In this document: positions 50,949-58,211 of the stretch, piece after piece | Position numbering within the stretch: the first letter of the stretch is position 1 | Layout of the letters: every line of letters begins with the position of its first letter | Notes under the pieces: model-generated | The model's input: only the letters and a program-made list of their open reading frames with translations | Database searches by the model: none | What the model was told of the DNA's origin: nothing | Assembly (NCBI GenBank): GCA_004554665.1 | Contig: SFKY01000006.1 | Location: forward strand, 1 to 58,211 | DNA: 58,211 nucleotides | Reading direction: 5' to 3' | Origin: Bacteroidales bacterium | GTDB lineage: Bacteria > Bacteroidota > Bacteroidia > Bacteroidales > Bacteroidaceae | Translations under genes and position numbers: made by a program

Positions 50949-52148
50949 TTAGATGCCCAACTTCTTCCGGATGTCCTTAGGAATAGCGTTCTTGTTGACC
51001 ATGAAGTCCATAGTGTTGGCTACGATGTAGTTCTTGGTCATGTACCAGATACCTTTGTATTCGCCGGTTTCACCCCAAGAGTTCTTCACCATGTAATACT
51101 CTTTGCCGTTCTGGTCCTTGGCGATACCGTAGATGAGCATGCCGTGGTCATCGGTAAGCTGCCAGTTGTCGTAACGCTCCTGACGCTGCTCCTGAGTGGG
51201 CTGCAACTCGGGCACGTTTACGCCGAGCGAGTCGATCAGGTTGGTCTTTTTGTCCTTAGAGAGTTTGAGCCAGCGGGCCATGTCGCTTCCTGCGAGGCTC
51301 TCCATCTTCTTGGTGTCGTAGAAGTAAGCCAGACCCTGACGGGTAAAGCCCTCCTCCGATACATCGCCGCCCCATGCCACGGTATATCCGTTCATCACAG
51401 CGTTCTCGATGATGCGGGCCATGTCGTCGATAGGCACGTTCCATGACAGCGGGTTGCGCCAGTTGTCTTGTACCTCAACGGCAAATGCGGTCCAGAACGG
51501 ATGATGGGTGTAGCTGGTCACAGTTACATAGTCATCCCAGTTGAGGCCCAGGCTGGCAGCGAAGCTCTGCGGGGTGTAGCTCTTGCCCTCGTAGCTGAAT
51601 GTCTCGGGGCACTTGCCGAGGTAAGCGTCGAGAATGCCCTGCAGACCCACCTTCCACTGGCTTGACAGTTTCTTCGAATTGCTGGTGGCTACAGCCTTTA
51701 CATAAGGCTCCATGACAGAGAAAAACTCGTTGAAGTTGTTGAGCGAGTCGCCGTAGAGGCTACCGGGGAAAGGCATGGCGTTTTCGGGCACGATACCATA
51801 GTGCTGGATGCAGTAGAGGGGGTCGTATGCCGAACCTCCTTGTGCAAACTGGCAGTCGCCGTGCAGGCGAACCACCTGGACGGCGCGGTCCATATAGGTC
51901 TTGTTGGCTACAAACGATTCGCAGAGATCGTAGGTTTTGCCCGTAGCCTTGAGGATTTCGGCCTCAAAGAAGCTCAGAGTAGAGTAATCCCAGCACGTGC
52001 CAGAGCGGTTCTGGTCCTTGATGCTTGTGATCTTGTTTTCTTTCACGACAGTGAAGACAGGCTTGTTCTTGTTGTCGGCCTTCTTGTCTTGTGCGCTCAC
52101 ACCCGTTGCTACCAGGGCGAGGAGCGCCATCATCATCATTTTTTTCAT
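50949..52148 (-). CDS. Exported C1-family cysteine peptidase (bleomycin hydrolase/PepC-like)
   Basis: 399 residues with a signal peptide (1-20, ending VSAQ). The papain-like site has Gln46 and Cys52 (DQNRSGTCWDYSTLSF), His335 (DDHGMLIYG) and Asn356 (VKNSWGETG). The family cuts amino acids from peptides. It begins 30 bp after the Xaa-Pro aminopeptidase gene in the same direction, forming a peptide-degradation pair. The export signal suggests a periplasmic role, unlike cytosolic PepC. Confidence 0.93.
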   Translation of the reverse strand: MKKMMMMALLALVATGVSAQDKKADNKNKPVFTVVKENKITSIKDQNRSGTCWDYSTLSFFEAEILKATGKTYDLCESFVANKTYMDRAVQVVRLHGDCQFAQGGSAYDPLYCIQHYGIVPENAMPFPGSLYGDSLNNFNEFFSVMEPYVKAVATSNSKKLSSQWKVGLQGILDAYLGKCPETFSYEGKSYTPQSFAASLGLNWDDYVTVTSYTHHPFWTAFAVEVQDNWRNPLSWNVPIDDMARIIENAVMNGYTVAWGGDVSEEGFTRQGLAYFYDTKKMESLAGSDMARWLKLSKDKKTNLIDSLGVNVPELQPTQEQRQERYDNWQLTDDHGMLIYGIAKDQNGKEYYMVKNSWGETGEYKGIWYMTKNYIVANTMDFMVNKNAIPKDIRKKLGI

Positions 52149-52178
52149 TTGTTTTTGTTGCTGTATTTGTTGTTTTGT

Positions 52179-53579
52179 TTAGTTGTTGGCCATATAGTCT
52201 TCCACATCCTTGGGATGGTAGGGTATGCGGTCCTTGCCCAGGAATCGGCAACCGTCCTTGGTGATGAGGATATCGTCTTCGATGCGGATGCCTCCGAAGT
52301 CCTTGTAAGTGTCGAGCTTGTCGAAGTTGAGGAACTCCTTGCAGTGTCCCTTGGCTCTCCAGTCGTCTATCAACGCCGGGATGAAGTAGATGCCCGGTTC
52401 GTCGGTCACCACAAAGCCTTCCTGCAGGCGGCGTCCCATGCGCAGGCAGTTGGTGCCAAACTGCTCCAGGTTGGGGCGGGTCTCCTCGTCAAATCCCACA
52501 TTGATTTGGTCAAATCCCTCCATGTCGTGTACATCCATACCCATCATGTGTCCCAGTCCGTGGGGCATGAACATGGCATGTGCGCCGGCCTTTACAGCCT
52601 CGTCGGTATCGCCTTTGGCCAATCCCAGCTCCTTGAGTCTGTCAAACATGAGGCGGCACACCGAGAAGTGTACGTCAGCATATTTTACACCGGGTTTGGC
52701 CACGGTCAGTGCATGGTCATGAGCAGCCTCCACGATGGAGTAGATTTCCAGTTGGCGCTGGGTAAACTTGCCGTTTACGGGGAATGTGCGCGTGTTGTCG
52801 GAGCAGTAATGGTTGATGGTCTCGGCACCGGCATCGCAGAGGGCGAGTCTGCCGCTCTCCAGGACGGCCATTGAGGGGTTGCCGTGCATGATCTCGCCAT
52901 GCTGCGAGAAGATGGTGGCAAAACTTACCATCGACCCGTAAGAGTGGGCGATGCCGTCTACCTGGCCGCCTACATATTTCTCGGTAAGTCCGGGCTTGGT
53001 GATGCGCATGGCTGTGGTGTGCATCTTGTAGCCGATGACGGCCGCGCGCTCCAGTTCCTCAATCTCCTGCGGCTCCTTGGTGGAGCGCATCTTGACGACA
53101 GCCTTGATCAGTTCCATCGAGGCAGCCTCTTTCTGCTGGTTGGGATGGATGCCGAGCAAGTCGAAAATCTGCAGTTTGATGTCGTAGCGGTAAGGGGGCA
53201 GAAAGTGTATCGTACGTTTCTTGGCCAGTGCATCGTTGCAGATGGTCTTCAACGTCTTCATGGGAGCCGTACGGCTGATGCCCACCTCTTCGGCAAGGTC
53301 CTTTACACTGGCTACAGAGCCATACCACACGATATCCTCGATGTCGATATCGTCGCCGATGAGCATCTCGGTGCCCTCGTCGATGTCGATGACACCTACC
53401 AGTCCGTCGCGCTTCTGTCCGAAGTAATACAGGAACGAGGAGTCCTGGCGGAAAGGATAGTACCCATTGTTGGGATAGTTGGCGGGCGACTCGTTGTTAC
53501 CAAACAAAAGAATGACGCCGTCTTTCACCATCTTCTTCAGTTCGTTGCGGCGGCTTACGTACGTTTCTTTGCTAAACAT
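52179..53579 (-). CDS. pepP: M24-family Xaa-Pro aminopeptidase (PepP-like)
   Basis: 466 residues from the ATG at 53579; the longer frame crosses the promoter. An N-terminal aminopeptidase P domain (1-165) precedes the pita-bread catalytic domain. Metal ligands are visible in LCDAGAETINHYCSDNTRTF, HGLGHMMGMDVHD, VVTDEPGIYF and GGIRIEDDIL. It removes residues in front of proline. No signal peptide, so it is cytoplasmic. It is the first gene of the pair with the C1 peptidase. Confidence 0.93.
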   Translation of the reverse strand: MFSKETYVSRRNELKKMVKDGVILLFGNNESPANYPNNGYYPFRQDSSFLYYFGQKRDGLVGVIDIDEGTEMLIGDDIDIEDIVWYGSVASVKDLAEEVGISRTAPMKTLKTICNDALAKKRTIHFLPPYRYDIKLQIFDLLGIHPNQQKEAASMELIKAVVKMRSTKEPQEIEELERAAVIGYKMHTTAMRITKPGLTEKYVGGQVDGIAHSYGSMVSFATIFSQHGEIMHGNPSMAVLESGRLALCDAGAETINHYCSDNTRTFPVNGKFTQRQLEIYSIVEAAHDHALTVAKPGVKYADVHFSVCRLMFDRLKELGLAKGDTDEAVKAGAHAMFMPHGLGHMMGMDVHDMEGFDQINVGFDEETRPNLEQFGTNCLRMGRRLQEGFVVTDEPGIYFIPALIDDWRAKGHCKEFLNFDKLDTYKDFGGIRIEDDILITKDGCRFLGKDRIPYHPKDVEDYMANN

Positions 53580-53606
53580 CTTTGTAAATTTTGAATGATT
53601 TGTTGA

Positions 53607-53644
53607 CAAAGTTACAAAAAAATCATAGGAAAATCGTAACTTTG
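53607..53644. promoter_or_regulatory. Divergent promoter pair pepP / patatin
   Basis: TAACTTTG on the minus strand at 53607-53614 serves pepP. TAACTTTG on the plus strand at 53637-53644 serves the patatin gene. The two boxes are only 22 bp apart, so their polymerase footprints overlap and the genes may be expressed in turn. Confidence 0.65.
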
Positions 53645-53670
53645 CTTGCAAATTTTATAGATTATTTAAT

Positions 53671-54561
53671 ATGGTATTAGGAGATAACACAGGATTGGTA
53701 TTGGAAGGTGGCGGTATGAGGGGAGTTTTCACCAGCGGCGTGCTCGATGCGTTTATGGTCAGCGAGTTGTATTTTCCCTACATCGTGGCCGTCTCTGCCG
53801 GAGCCTGCAACGGCATGTCCTACGTCAGCCGCCAGCCTCGCCGCGCCCGGATATCCAATATCGACTATCTTGCGCGCTACCGGTACATCGGGCTGCGGCA
53901 TCTGCTCACGCAGGGGTGCATCTTTGACCAGAAATTGTTGTACGACAAGTTTCCCAACGAGTTTATACCGTTCGATTTCGATACCTTCTTCCGCCATTCT
54001 GCCCAGTTTGAGATGGTTACGACCAACTGTGAGACCGGCCGTGCCATGTATATCGCTGAGACGGTCGACCGCCAGCGTGCGCTCGATGTGGTGCGTGCGT
54101 CGAGCAGTCTGCCCTATGTGAGCAAGATAGTGGATGTAGACGGCATCCCCATGCTCGATGGGGGTATAGCCGATTCCATCCCCGTGGAGCATGCCATGCA
54201 GACAGGGCATCCTGTCAATGTGCTGATACTCACCCGCAACAAAGGTTATCGCAACACCTCCAAGGACCGCAAGATTCCCCACTTTATCTATAAGCGCTAT
54301 CCGCGGTTGCGCGTGGCGCTGAGCCGCAGGATTGAGGCGTACAATGAGCAGCTTGACTTGGTAGACAGGCTCGAGGCCGAGGGACGGGTCATCTGCATAC
54401 GTCCGCAGAAACCGATGGAGGTGGGACGCATGGAGAAAGATACGGCCAAGCTCGAGGCTCTCTACGAGGAGGGATTTGCCCTGGGCGAGGCTTTCTGTCG
54501 GCAGTATCGGTCGCAGTTGTCCGCCTTTGTCTGCCCTAAACGTGGCATTTCGGAGGGCTAA
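53671..54561 (+). CDS. Patatin-like phospholipase family protein (YjjU type)
   Basis: 296 residues. The oxyanion loop LEGGGMRGVFTSGVLDAF is at 11-28, the nucleophile Ser42 lies in VAVSAGACNG, and the Asp of the dyad in MLDGGIADS. The residue before the usual elbow (GxSxG) is Ala rather than Gly. The C-terminal part (RRIEAYNEQLDLVDRLEAEGRVICIRPQKP) fits the DUF6363 tail of this group. It hydrolyses acyl esters of lipids. The last codons and the stop TAA come from a 22-bp periodic array that overlaps the 3' end, so the tail CPKRGISEG is repeat-derived. Confidence 0.9.
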   Translation: MVLGDNTGLVLEGGGMRGVFTSGVLDAFMVSELYFPYIVAVSAGACNGMSYVSRQPRRARISNIDYLARYRYIGLRHLLTQGCIFDQKLLYDKFPNEFIPFDFDTFFRHSAQFEMVTTNCETGRAMYIAETVDRQRALDVVRASSSLPYVSKIVDVDGIPMLDGGIADSIPVEHAMQTGHPVNVLILTRNKGYRNTSKDRKIPHFIYKRYPRLRVALSRRIEAYNEQLDLVDRLEAEGRVICIRPQKPMEVGRMEKDTAKLEALYEEGFALGEAFCRQYRSQLSAFVCPKRGISEG

Positions 54562-54596
54562 ACATGGCCTTTAGGTGAGCCAAATGCGGCATTTGG
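54536..54596. repeat. 22-bp periodic palindrome array, locus 5, overlapping a stop codon
   Basis: Units start at 54536 (CTAAACGTGGCATTTCG), 54558 (CTAAACATGGCCTTTAG) and 54580 (CCAAATGCGGCATTTGG), exactly 22 bp apart. The first unit is coding sequence of the patatin gene, and the second supplies its stop codon TAA (54559-54561). fabI's promoter lies about 100 bp downstream. Confidence 0.88.
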
Positions 54597-54697
54597 CTCG
54601 GCGATAGGTATCGGTTGCTGCATTGAGATGGGTCAAGAGAATGGGGGTGAAACGGCAATAAAAGCCGCAAATGCTTGTGAGAATTGCACAAAAATCG

Positions 54698-54705
54698 TAA
54701 TTTTG
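54698..54705 (+). promoter_or_regulatory. -7 box of fabI
   Basis: TAATTTTG, 32 bp upstream of the ATG at 54738. Confidence 0.65.
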
Positions 54706-54737
54706 TGCCATATTTTAAACCAAAATAGTTTTAGACA

Positions 54738-55595
54738 ATGTCTCACAATTTATTACAAGGTAAGCACGGTATCATTTTTGGTGCCCTCAACTCAGATTCT
54801 ATTGCCTGGAAAGTGGCTGTGAAAGCCGTGGAAGAAGGCGCAAGTATCACCCTCAGCAATACGCCGATGGCGCTTCGTATGGGCGAACTCGACGGATTGA
54901 GCAAGCAGTTGAACGCGCCTGTCATACCGGCCGATGCTACCAGTGTAGAAGATCTGAACAAGGTGTTTGAGGAGTCGGTCAAGCTGTTGGGTGGCAAAAT
55001 CGATTTTGTGCTCCATTCTATCGGCATGAGCCCCAATGTGCGCAAGCGCCGCACTTATGACGACCTCGACTACAACTATCTGCAGAAGACGCTCGACATT
55101 TCAGCCATCTCTTTCCATAAGATGCTTCAGGTTGCCAAGAAGCAAGACGCCATCGCCGAGTATGGTTCGGTGGTAGCGCTCACCTATGTGGCTTCGCAGC
55201 GCACCTTCTTCGGCTACAACGACATGGCCGATGCCAAGAGCATGCTCGAGAGCATTGCCCGCAGCTTCGGATATATCTATGGCCGCGAGAAGAATGTACG
55301 TATCAACACCATCTCGCAGTCGCCTACGCCCACCACAGCCGGCAAGGGTATCAAGGATATGGACAACCTGATGGACTTCTCCAACAAGATGTCGCCGCTC
55401 GGCAACGCCACGGCCGACGATTGTGCCAACTATTGCGTCATGATGTTCTCCGATTTCACCCGCAAGGTGACCATGCAGAACCTGTTCCATGACGGTGGCT
55501 TCTCCTCGATGGGTATGAGCCTGCGCGCCATGAACCAGTATGCCAAGGATTTGGCTCCTTACGAGGATGAGAACGGAAAGATTATCTACGGATAG
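54738..55595 (+). CDS. fabI: Enoyl-[acyl-carrier-protein] reductase (NADH), FabI
   Basis: 285 residues. It reduces the double bond of enoyl-ACP in each fatty acid cycle. The N-terminal HGIIFGALNSDSIAWKVA is the cofactor region. The catalytic Tyr160 and Lys167 are in YNDMADAKSM with the Y-x6-K spacing of FabI. INTISQSPTPTTAGKG and the C-terminal FHDGGFSSMGMS fit the family. It is a single gene with its own promoter. Confidence 0.96.
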   Translation: MSHNLLQGKHGIIFGALNSDSIAWKVAVKAVEEGASITLSNTPMALRMGELDGLSKQLNAPVIPADATSVEDLNKVFEESVKLLGGKIDFVLHSIGMSPNVRKRRTYDDLDYNYLQKTLDISAISFHKMLQVAKKQDAIAEYGSVVALTYVASQRTFFGYNDMADAKSMLESIARSFGYIYGREKNVRINTISQSPTPTTAGKGIKDMDNLMDFSNKMSPLGNATADDCANYCVMMFSDFTRKVTMQNLFHDGGFSSMGMSLRAMNQYAKDLAPYEDENGKIIYG

Positions 55596-55655
55596 TCTGC
55601 CATTGTCCAGTGTATATTCAGGCCGAGGTGGGCGGAGACCCCCCACTTCGTGACC

Positions 55656-55710
55656 CTACATGCAGCAAGAAGGCTCCCTGCATCTGCGGGAGCCTTCTTG
55701 CTGCATGTAG
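55656..55710. terminator. Strong hairpin between convergent fabI and EEP gene
   Basis: Perfect 23-bp arms at 55656-55678 and 55688-55710 with a 9-nt loop. There is no T-run on either side. The place between two stop codons suggests a shared terminator or transcript-end stabiliser. Confidence 0.65.
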
Positions 55711-55769
55711 CTATCCCCATCTGTCGTCTACAGACAGGGAGCACGCTGTGTACCAGTGTTTTTTGAAGA

Positions 55770-56681
55770 TTAGAAGCGGAGTTTTGCCATTATCGGATAG
55801 TGGTCCGAGGGGCTATGTCTCTGATATTTCTTGAAACTGATCTCTTGGGGTGCAGCACCTGCTTTCTCTTCTTTGGCATCCTTCACCTCTTTCCAGTAGC
55901 TGTCTGTCAGTACACCGTAGCGGTCTACCTTGAAGCTCTTGCTCACAAAGATGTGGTCGATGCGGCTGTTGGTGAATTTCTGTATGTCAAAGTCGTTGAA
56001 TGTACCTATGGGTGCAAACTTGTAGGTGGCGCTCTCGTAGCAGTCTTTCAGAAATCCCGACTCGGTAAACACGCGGTAGGGCTCGCTGGTCTGGTCTACA
56101 TTGAAGTCGCCGGTCAGTATCACGGGGTCCTTCTTGGTCATCAGTTCCTGCATCTTGGCTACGATGAGGCGTGCTCCCTCGCGTCGGGCTGTGACGCCGA
56201 TATGGTCCATGTGCGTGTTGAAGAAGTAGAAGGTGCGCTTGGTGACCTTGTCCTTGAAGTGTCCCCAGGTGCACACGCGCTTGCAGGCGGCATCCCATCC
56301 CATGACAGGCTGTGTGGGGTCTTCTGCCAGCCAGAAGGTACCGCTGTCGAGCAGGGTGAAGCGGTCTTTCTTGTAGAATACGGGTGAGTATTCGCCACCC
56401 TCCTTGCCATCTTCGCGACCCACACCGATAAAGGCATACTCGTCTAAGCGCCCCAGCATGTCGTCTATCTGTTTTTTCAGGCATTCCTGGGTGCCGAAAA
56501 GGTCAGGACTCTCAAAGGCTATCTGGTCACAGAGATACACGTAGCGGTCTTTCCATCCGTCACCGTTCTTGTAGTCGCCCCTGTTCTCGTTGCGGATATT
56601 ATAAGAGCCTACGACCAGATCCTGTGCTTGGACCCATACGGCCAGCATCAGGCATAAAGCAAATATGAAATGTCTTTTCAT
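55770..56681 (-). CDS. Exported endonuclease/exonuclease/phosphatase-family protein
   Basis: 303 residues from the ATG at 56681, where MKRHFIFALCLMLAVWVQAQ is a signal peptide; the longer frame is AT-rich upstream sequence. EEP motifs are VGSYNIRNENRGD, GTQECLKKQIDDML, FFNTHMDHIG, ILTGDFNVDQ, and DHIFVSK, ending with SPSDHYPIMAKLRF. These supply the metal-binding Asn, Glu, Asp and His set. Proteins of this group cut phosphodiesters or phosphomonoesters in the periplasm; substrate unknown. Confidence 0.92.
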   Translation of the reverse strand: MKRHFIFALCLMLAVWVQAQDLVVGSYNIRNENRGDYKNGDGWKDRYVYLCDQIAFESPDLFGTQECLKKQIDDMLGRLDEYAFIGVGREDGKEGGEYSPVFYKKDRFTLLDSGTFWLAEDPTQPVMGWDAACKRVCTWGHFKDKVTKRTFYFFNTHMDHIGVTARREGARLIVAKMQELMTKKDPVILTGDFNVDQTSEPYRVFTESGFLKDCYESATYKFAPIGTFNDFDIQKFTNSRIDHIFVSKSFKVDRYGVLTDSYWKEVKDAKEEKAGAAPQEISFKKYQRHSPSDHYPIMAKLRF

Positions 56682-56844
56682 CTCTTTAGATTTTTTGTTT
56701 TTAGGCTTGCAAATATCCCAATAATATTCGATAATACCAAATATTTTGACGACAATCATTGCCCGCATTAGGAGTTTTTAACTACTTGGCTTACTCCTGT
56801 ATAAATCATATTAGGTGTAGCGGCGGCCTGTTTTGGCGCAGCAG

Positions 56845-57666
56845 CTATCGGGGCAGCTTGTGACAGAGGGCAGCGCCGATGGCAGTGCAGAACTCGCTGT
56901 AATGGGGGATGATAAACTTCACGCCAAATATCTTCTCCATCGCCGGAAACACCGTGTGGCATTGGGGGAGGAGCGTCAGGTTGCCAATAAGTACATATTC
57001 GCGGATGCCGCTGCCGAGCGATGACAGGATGGTGCTCGACCCGATGCTCTGCAGTACTGTATTGATGATGCCCAGGGCGATGTCCTCGCGCGAGGCATTG
57101 CTCTTGGCGTTGCCAAACAGGCTGGCCGTTGCCTCCTTGGGAAGACCGGGCAGCGGATAGGGGCTGATGTCTCCAATCTTCACGTCTATATTGGCATTGT
57201 TGCCCTGCATGGCCAGTTCGGTAATGGTCTTGATGTCCTCAGTCTTGAGCATGATGCGTGCCAGTCCCATCAGCGTGCCGCCGCCTATGCCGATACCCCC
57301 TATGTGCCGGATGTCGTCGCCCTTGCACTGCACGAGCGAGGTGCCCGTACCCATCGACACCACGATCATATCCTGCAGTTCGGTCTCGTAGCGGGCACCG
57401 AGGCCGTCAGACAAGAACTCGTCGGCCTTGTCGGTGGGCCTGCCGTAGATGGGCGCGTCGATATAGGCCGCACCCACGCCGGTGAGCATCACCTGTTCCA
57501 CGTCTTCCAGCCTGATCTTGTTGTTGTAGAGATACTTGCCAAAAGCGCCGTAGAGGGAGGTCACGGGGTCGGTGGCCTTGATACGAATGGGCGAGATGAC
57601 ACGCCCGTCATTGTTGATTCCCACTATCTTGGTGGTGCTGATTCCTACGTCGATTCCTATTACCAT
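56845..57666 (-). CDS. coaW: Type II pantothenate kinase
   Basis: 273 residues from the ATG at 57666; the longer frame runs into the 72-bp repeat. It phosphorylates pantothenate, the first step to coenzyme A. ASKHA-fold marks are VIGIDVGISTTKIVGI (phosphate 1), MIVVSMGTGTSLVQ, GGIGIGGGTLMGLARIML, and the C-terminal VLIGNLTLLPQC. Type II kinases are usually known from staphylococci and eukaryotes but a similar form is common in Bacteroidales. The promoter is supplied by the repeat at 57685-57756. Confidence 0.9.
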   Translation of the reverse strand: MVIGIDVGISTTKIVGINNDGRVISPIRIKATDPVTSLYGAFGKYLYNNKIRLEDVEQVMLTGVGAAYIDAPIYGRPTDKADEFLSDGLGARYETELQDMIVVSMGTGTSLVQCKGDDIRHIGGIGIGGGTLMGLARIMLKTEDIKTITELAMQGNNANIDVKIGDISPYPLPGLPKEATASLFGNAKSNASREDIALGIINTVLQSIGSSTILSSLGSGIREYVLIGNLTLLPQCHTVFPAMEKIFGVKFIIPHYSEFCTAIGAALCHKLPR

Positions 57667-57684
57667 AGTTATAATGCTTAGGTT

Positions 57685-57756
57685 TGCAAAGATAGTGCAA
57701 ACCGAGTGCAATAGAGCTTGTTCTGATTGCCGAGGTGCCGCCTATCTTCTGCAAAG
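57685..57756. repeat. 72-bp dispersed repeat, copy B, with coaW promoter
   Basis: 65 of 72 positions match copy A at 41932-42003. On the minus strand its end reads GCACTATCTTTGCA, so the box TATCTTTG (57687-57694) lies 21 bp upstream of the coaW ATG. Confidence 0.9.
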
Positions 57757-57852
57757 ATATAACAAAAAACTGAGAATGAGGGCAGAATGATGAAAAAACT
57801 ATGAGAATGAGCGGATTAATTGATTTAGTTGGATTCTCTGTGAAGACAATGG

Positions 57853-57993
57853 ATGCCACAAAAAAGTCAGTTGAAGCAAGAGTTGCGTTACTATCCCGTT
57901 ACTCTTTTCGCTGGCGAAGAGGTCCGAAAAGCCCGTAAGGAAATGGCTGTAAACTATTGGAATACAGTGTTTCAGAAGGCAAAATTAGGGTAA
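57853..57993 (+). CDS. Possible 46-residue basic protein
   Basis: Opens at ATG 57853 and ends at TAA 57991-57993. The product is hydrophilic and basic (ELRYYPVTLFAGEEVRKARK, then NYWNTVFQKAKLG) with a plausible helix. No family is recognised. A second ORF (57801-57938) overlaps in another frame, so coding is uncertain. It lies 129 bp before the integrase and may belong to the mobile element. Confidence 0.35.
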   Translation: MPQKSQLKQELRYYPVTLFAGEEVRKARKEMAVNYWNTVFQKAKLG

Positions 57994-58095
57994 TGGCTGA
58001 TTATGCCTGCGGGAAAAGGACGAAAAAGACATGAAGCGGATGCGATTGCACCGATGTGCTGCGGTTTGCTTACAGCCTTTCAGCTCTACAGAAAC

Positions 58096-58103
58096 TAATT
58101 TTG
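58096..58103 (+). promoter_or_regulatory. -7 box of the integrase gene
   Basis: TAATTTTG followed by CAA, 19 bp upstream of the ATG at 58123. Confidence 0.6.
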
Positions 58104-58122
58104 CAATTAAAAAACGTAGAGT

Positions 58123-58211
58123 ATGAGCAGAAGCACTTTCAGGGTGTTGTTCTACCTCAAGCGCAACGCGCCGAAAAAGAACGGAATGATTCCCGTGATG
58201 TGCCGCATCAC
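58123..58211 (+). CDS. Tyrosine recombinase/integrase, N-terminal fragment cut by window end
   Basis: Only the first 29 residues are in the window, reading MSRSTFRVLFYLKRNAPKKN then GMIPVMCRIT. This is the arm-binding N-terminus common to integrases of Bacteroidetes conjugative and mobilisable elements (VLFYLKRNAPKKNG is very characteristic). The catalytic domain lies beyond the edge. It marks the left end of an integrated element. Confidence 0.8.
   Translation, partial: MSRSTFRVLFYLKRNAPKKNGMIPVMCRI

Larger units (their letters stand above)
57667..58122. other. Junction region before the integrase
   Basis: 456 bp, more AT-rich than the coding sequence before it. It has the 72-bp repeat, a direct repeat GAGAATGAG at 57772-57780 and 57803-57811, a possible 46-residue ORF, and the integrase promoter. 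An attachment site must lie near here if the element is integrated, but cannot be fixed without the other end. Confidence 0.5.

Noticed and set aside
57801..57938. 45-codon frame overlapping the 57853-57993 ORF
   Set aside because: Starts in the direct-repeat area and gives an Arg-rich product (RYSFRWRRGPKSP) with no likeness to a known protein; only one of the two overlapping frames can be real, and the 57853 frame looks more protein-like.
58003..58098. 31-codon frame just before the integrase
   Set aside because: Its stop overlaps the integrase promoter box, the product is low in features, and overlapping short frames exist in other phases.

Overview
The window is a stretch of chromosome from a Bacteroidales bacterium, most likely a member of the Prevotellaceae. 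The evidence is the repeated promoter element TAnnTTTG upstream of genes, the near absence of strong Shine-Dalgarno sites, the RprXY-type two-component system, a type IX secretion tail on a subtilase, a head-GIN lipoprotein, a DUF5687 permease and an EF-G2-type factor. No rRNA or tRNA gene was found. Almost all of it is core chromosome; only the last ~90 bases open a mobile element (start of a tyrosine recombinase).

Layout. 1-3.6 kb: acidic-tail protein (-), rarA, a 2-hydroxyacid dehydrogenase. 3.7-6.0 kb (-): serpin lipoprotein and a glucosaminidase/LysM protein. 6.2-11.2 kb: folK-like gene facing an ftsK-lolA-DUF5687 operon. 11.6-14.8 kb (+): 3'-5' exonuclease, rlmI-type methyltransferase, tilS. 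14.9-20.9 kb: SprT protease (-), dinB, glycosidase-like lipoprotein, exported nitroreductase, pyruvate kinase. 21.1-21.9 kb (-): YtxH/holin-X/small protein cassette. 22.2-29.3 kb (+): SPOR lipoprotein, ruvX, def, TPR protein, then thrS-infC-rpmI-rplT. 29.6-36 kb: exported lactonase, small membrane protein, hemW, EF-G2, an unrecognised helical protein. 36.1-38.5 kb: rprX-rprY. 39-44.3 kb (-): OmpA protein, M48-MaoC pair, T9SS subtilase. 44.4-49 kb (+): SlyD-like isomerase with a metal-binding tail, aroC, MORN-GH25 lysozyme, head-GIN lipoprotein. 49-53.6 kb (-): recJ, C1 peptidase, Xaa-Pro aminopeptidase. 53.7-58.2 kb: patatin, fabI, exported EEP hydrolase (-), type II pantothenate kinase (-), a small ORF and the integrase start.

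The most unusual signal is in the intergenic DNA. Five loci, about one per 10 kb, carry arrays of 17-bp imperfect palindromes (consensus CTAAAnGynrCnTTTAG) repeated with a 22-bp period. A sixth locus after rplT has different 18-bp units on the same 22-bp period, preceded in phase by a worn unit of the first type. Other intergenic elements are two copies of a 72-bp repeat that carries a promoter box, and a 172-bp MITE-like inverted repeat flanked by TTTAA.

The best protein-level observation is the EF-G2 gene: its G3 motif reads PGA instead of PGH and its switch I RGITI is lost, which matches the translocase class described as lacking GTPase activity in Bacteroides.
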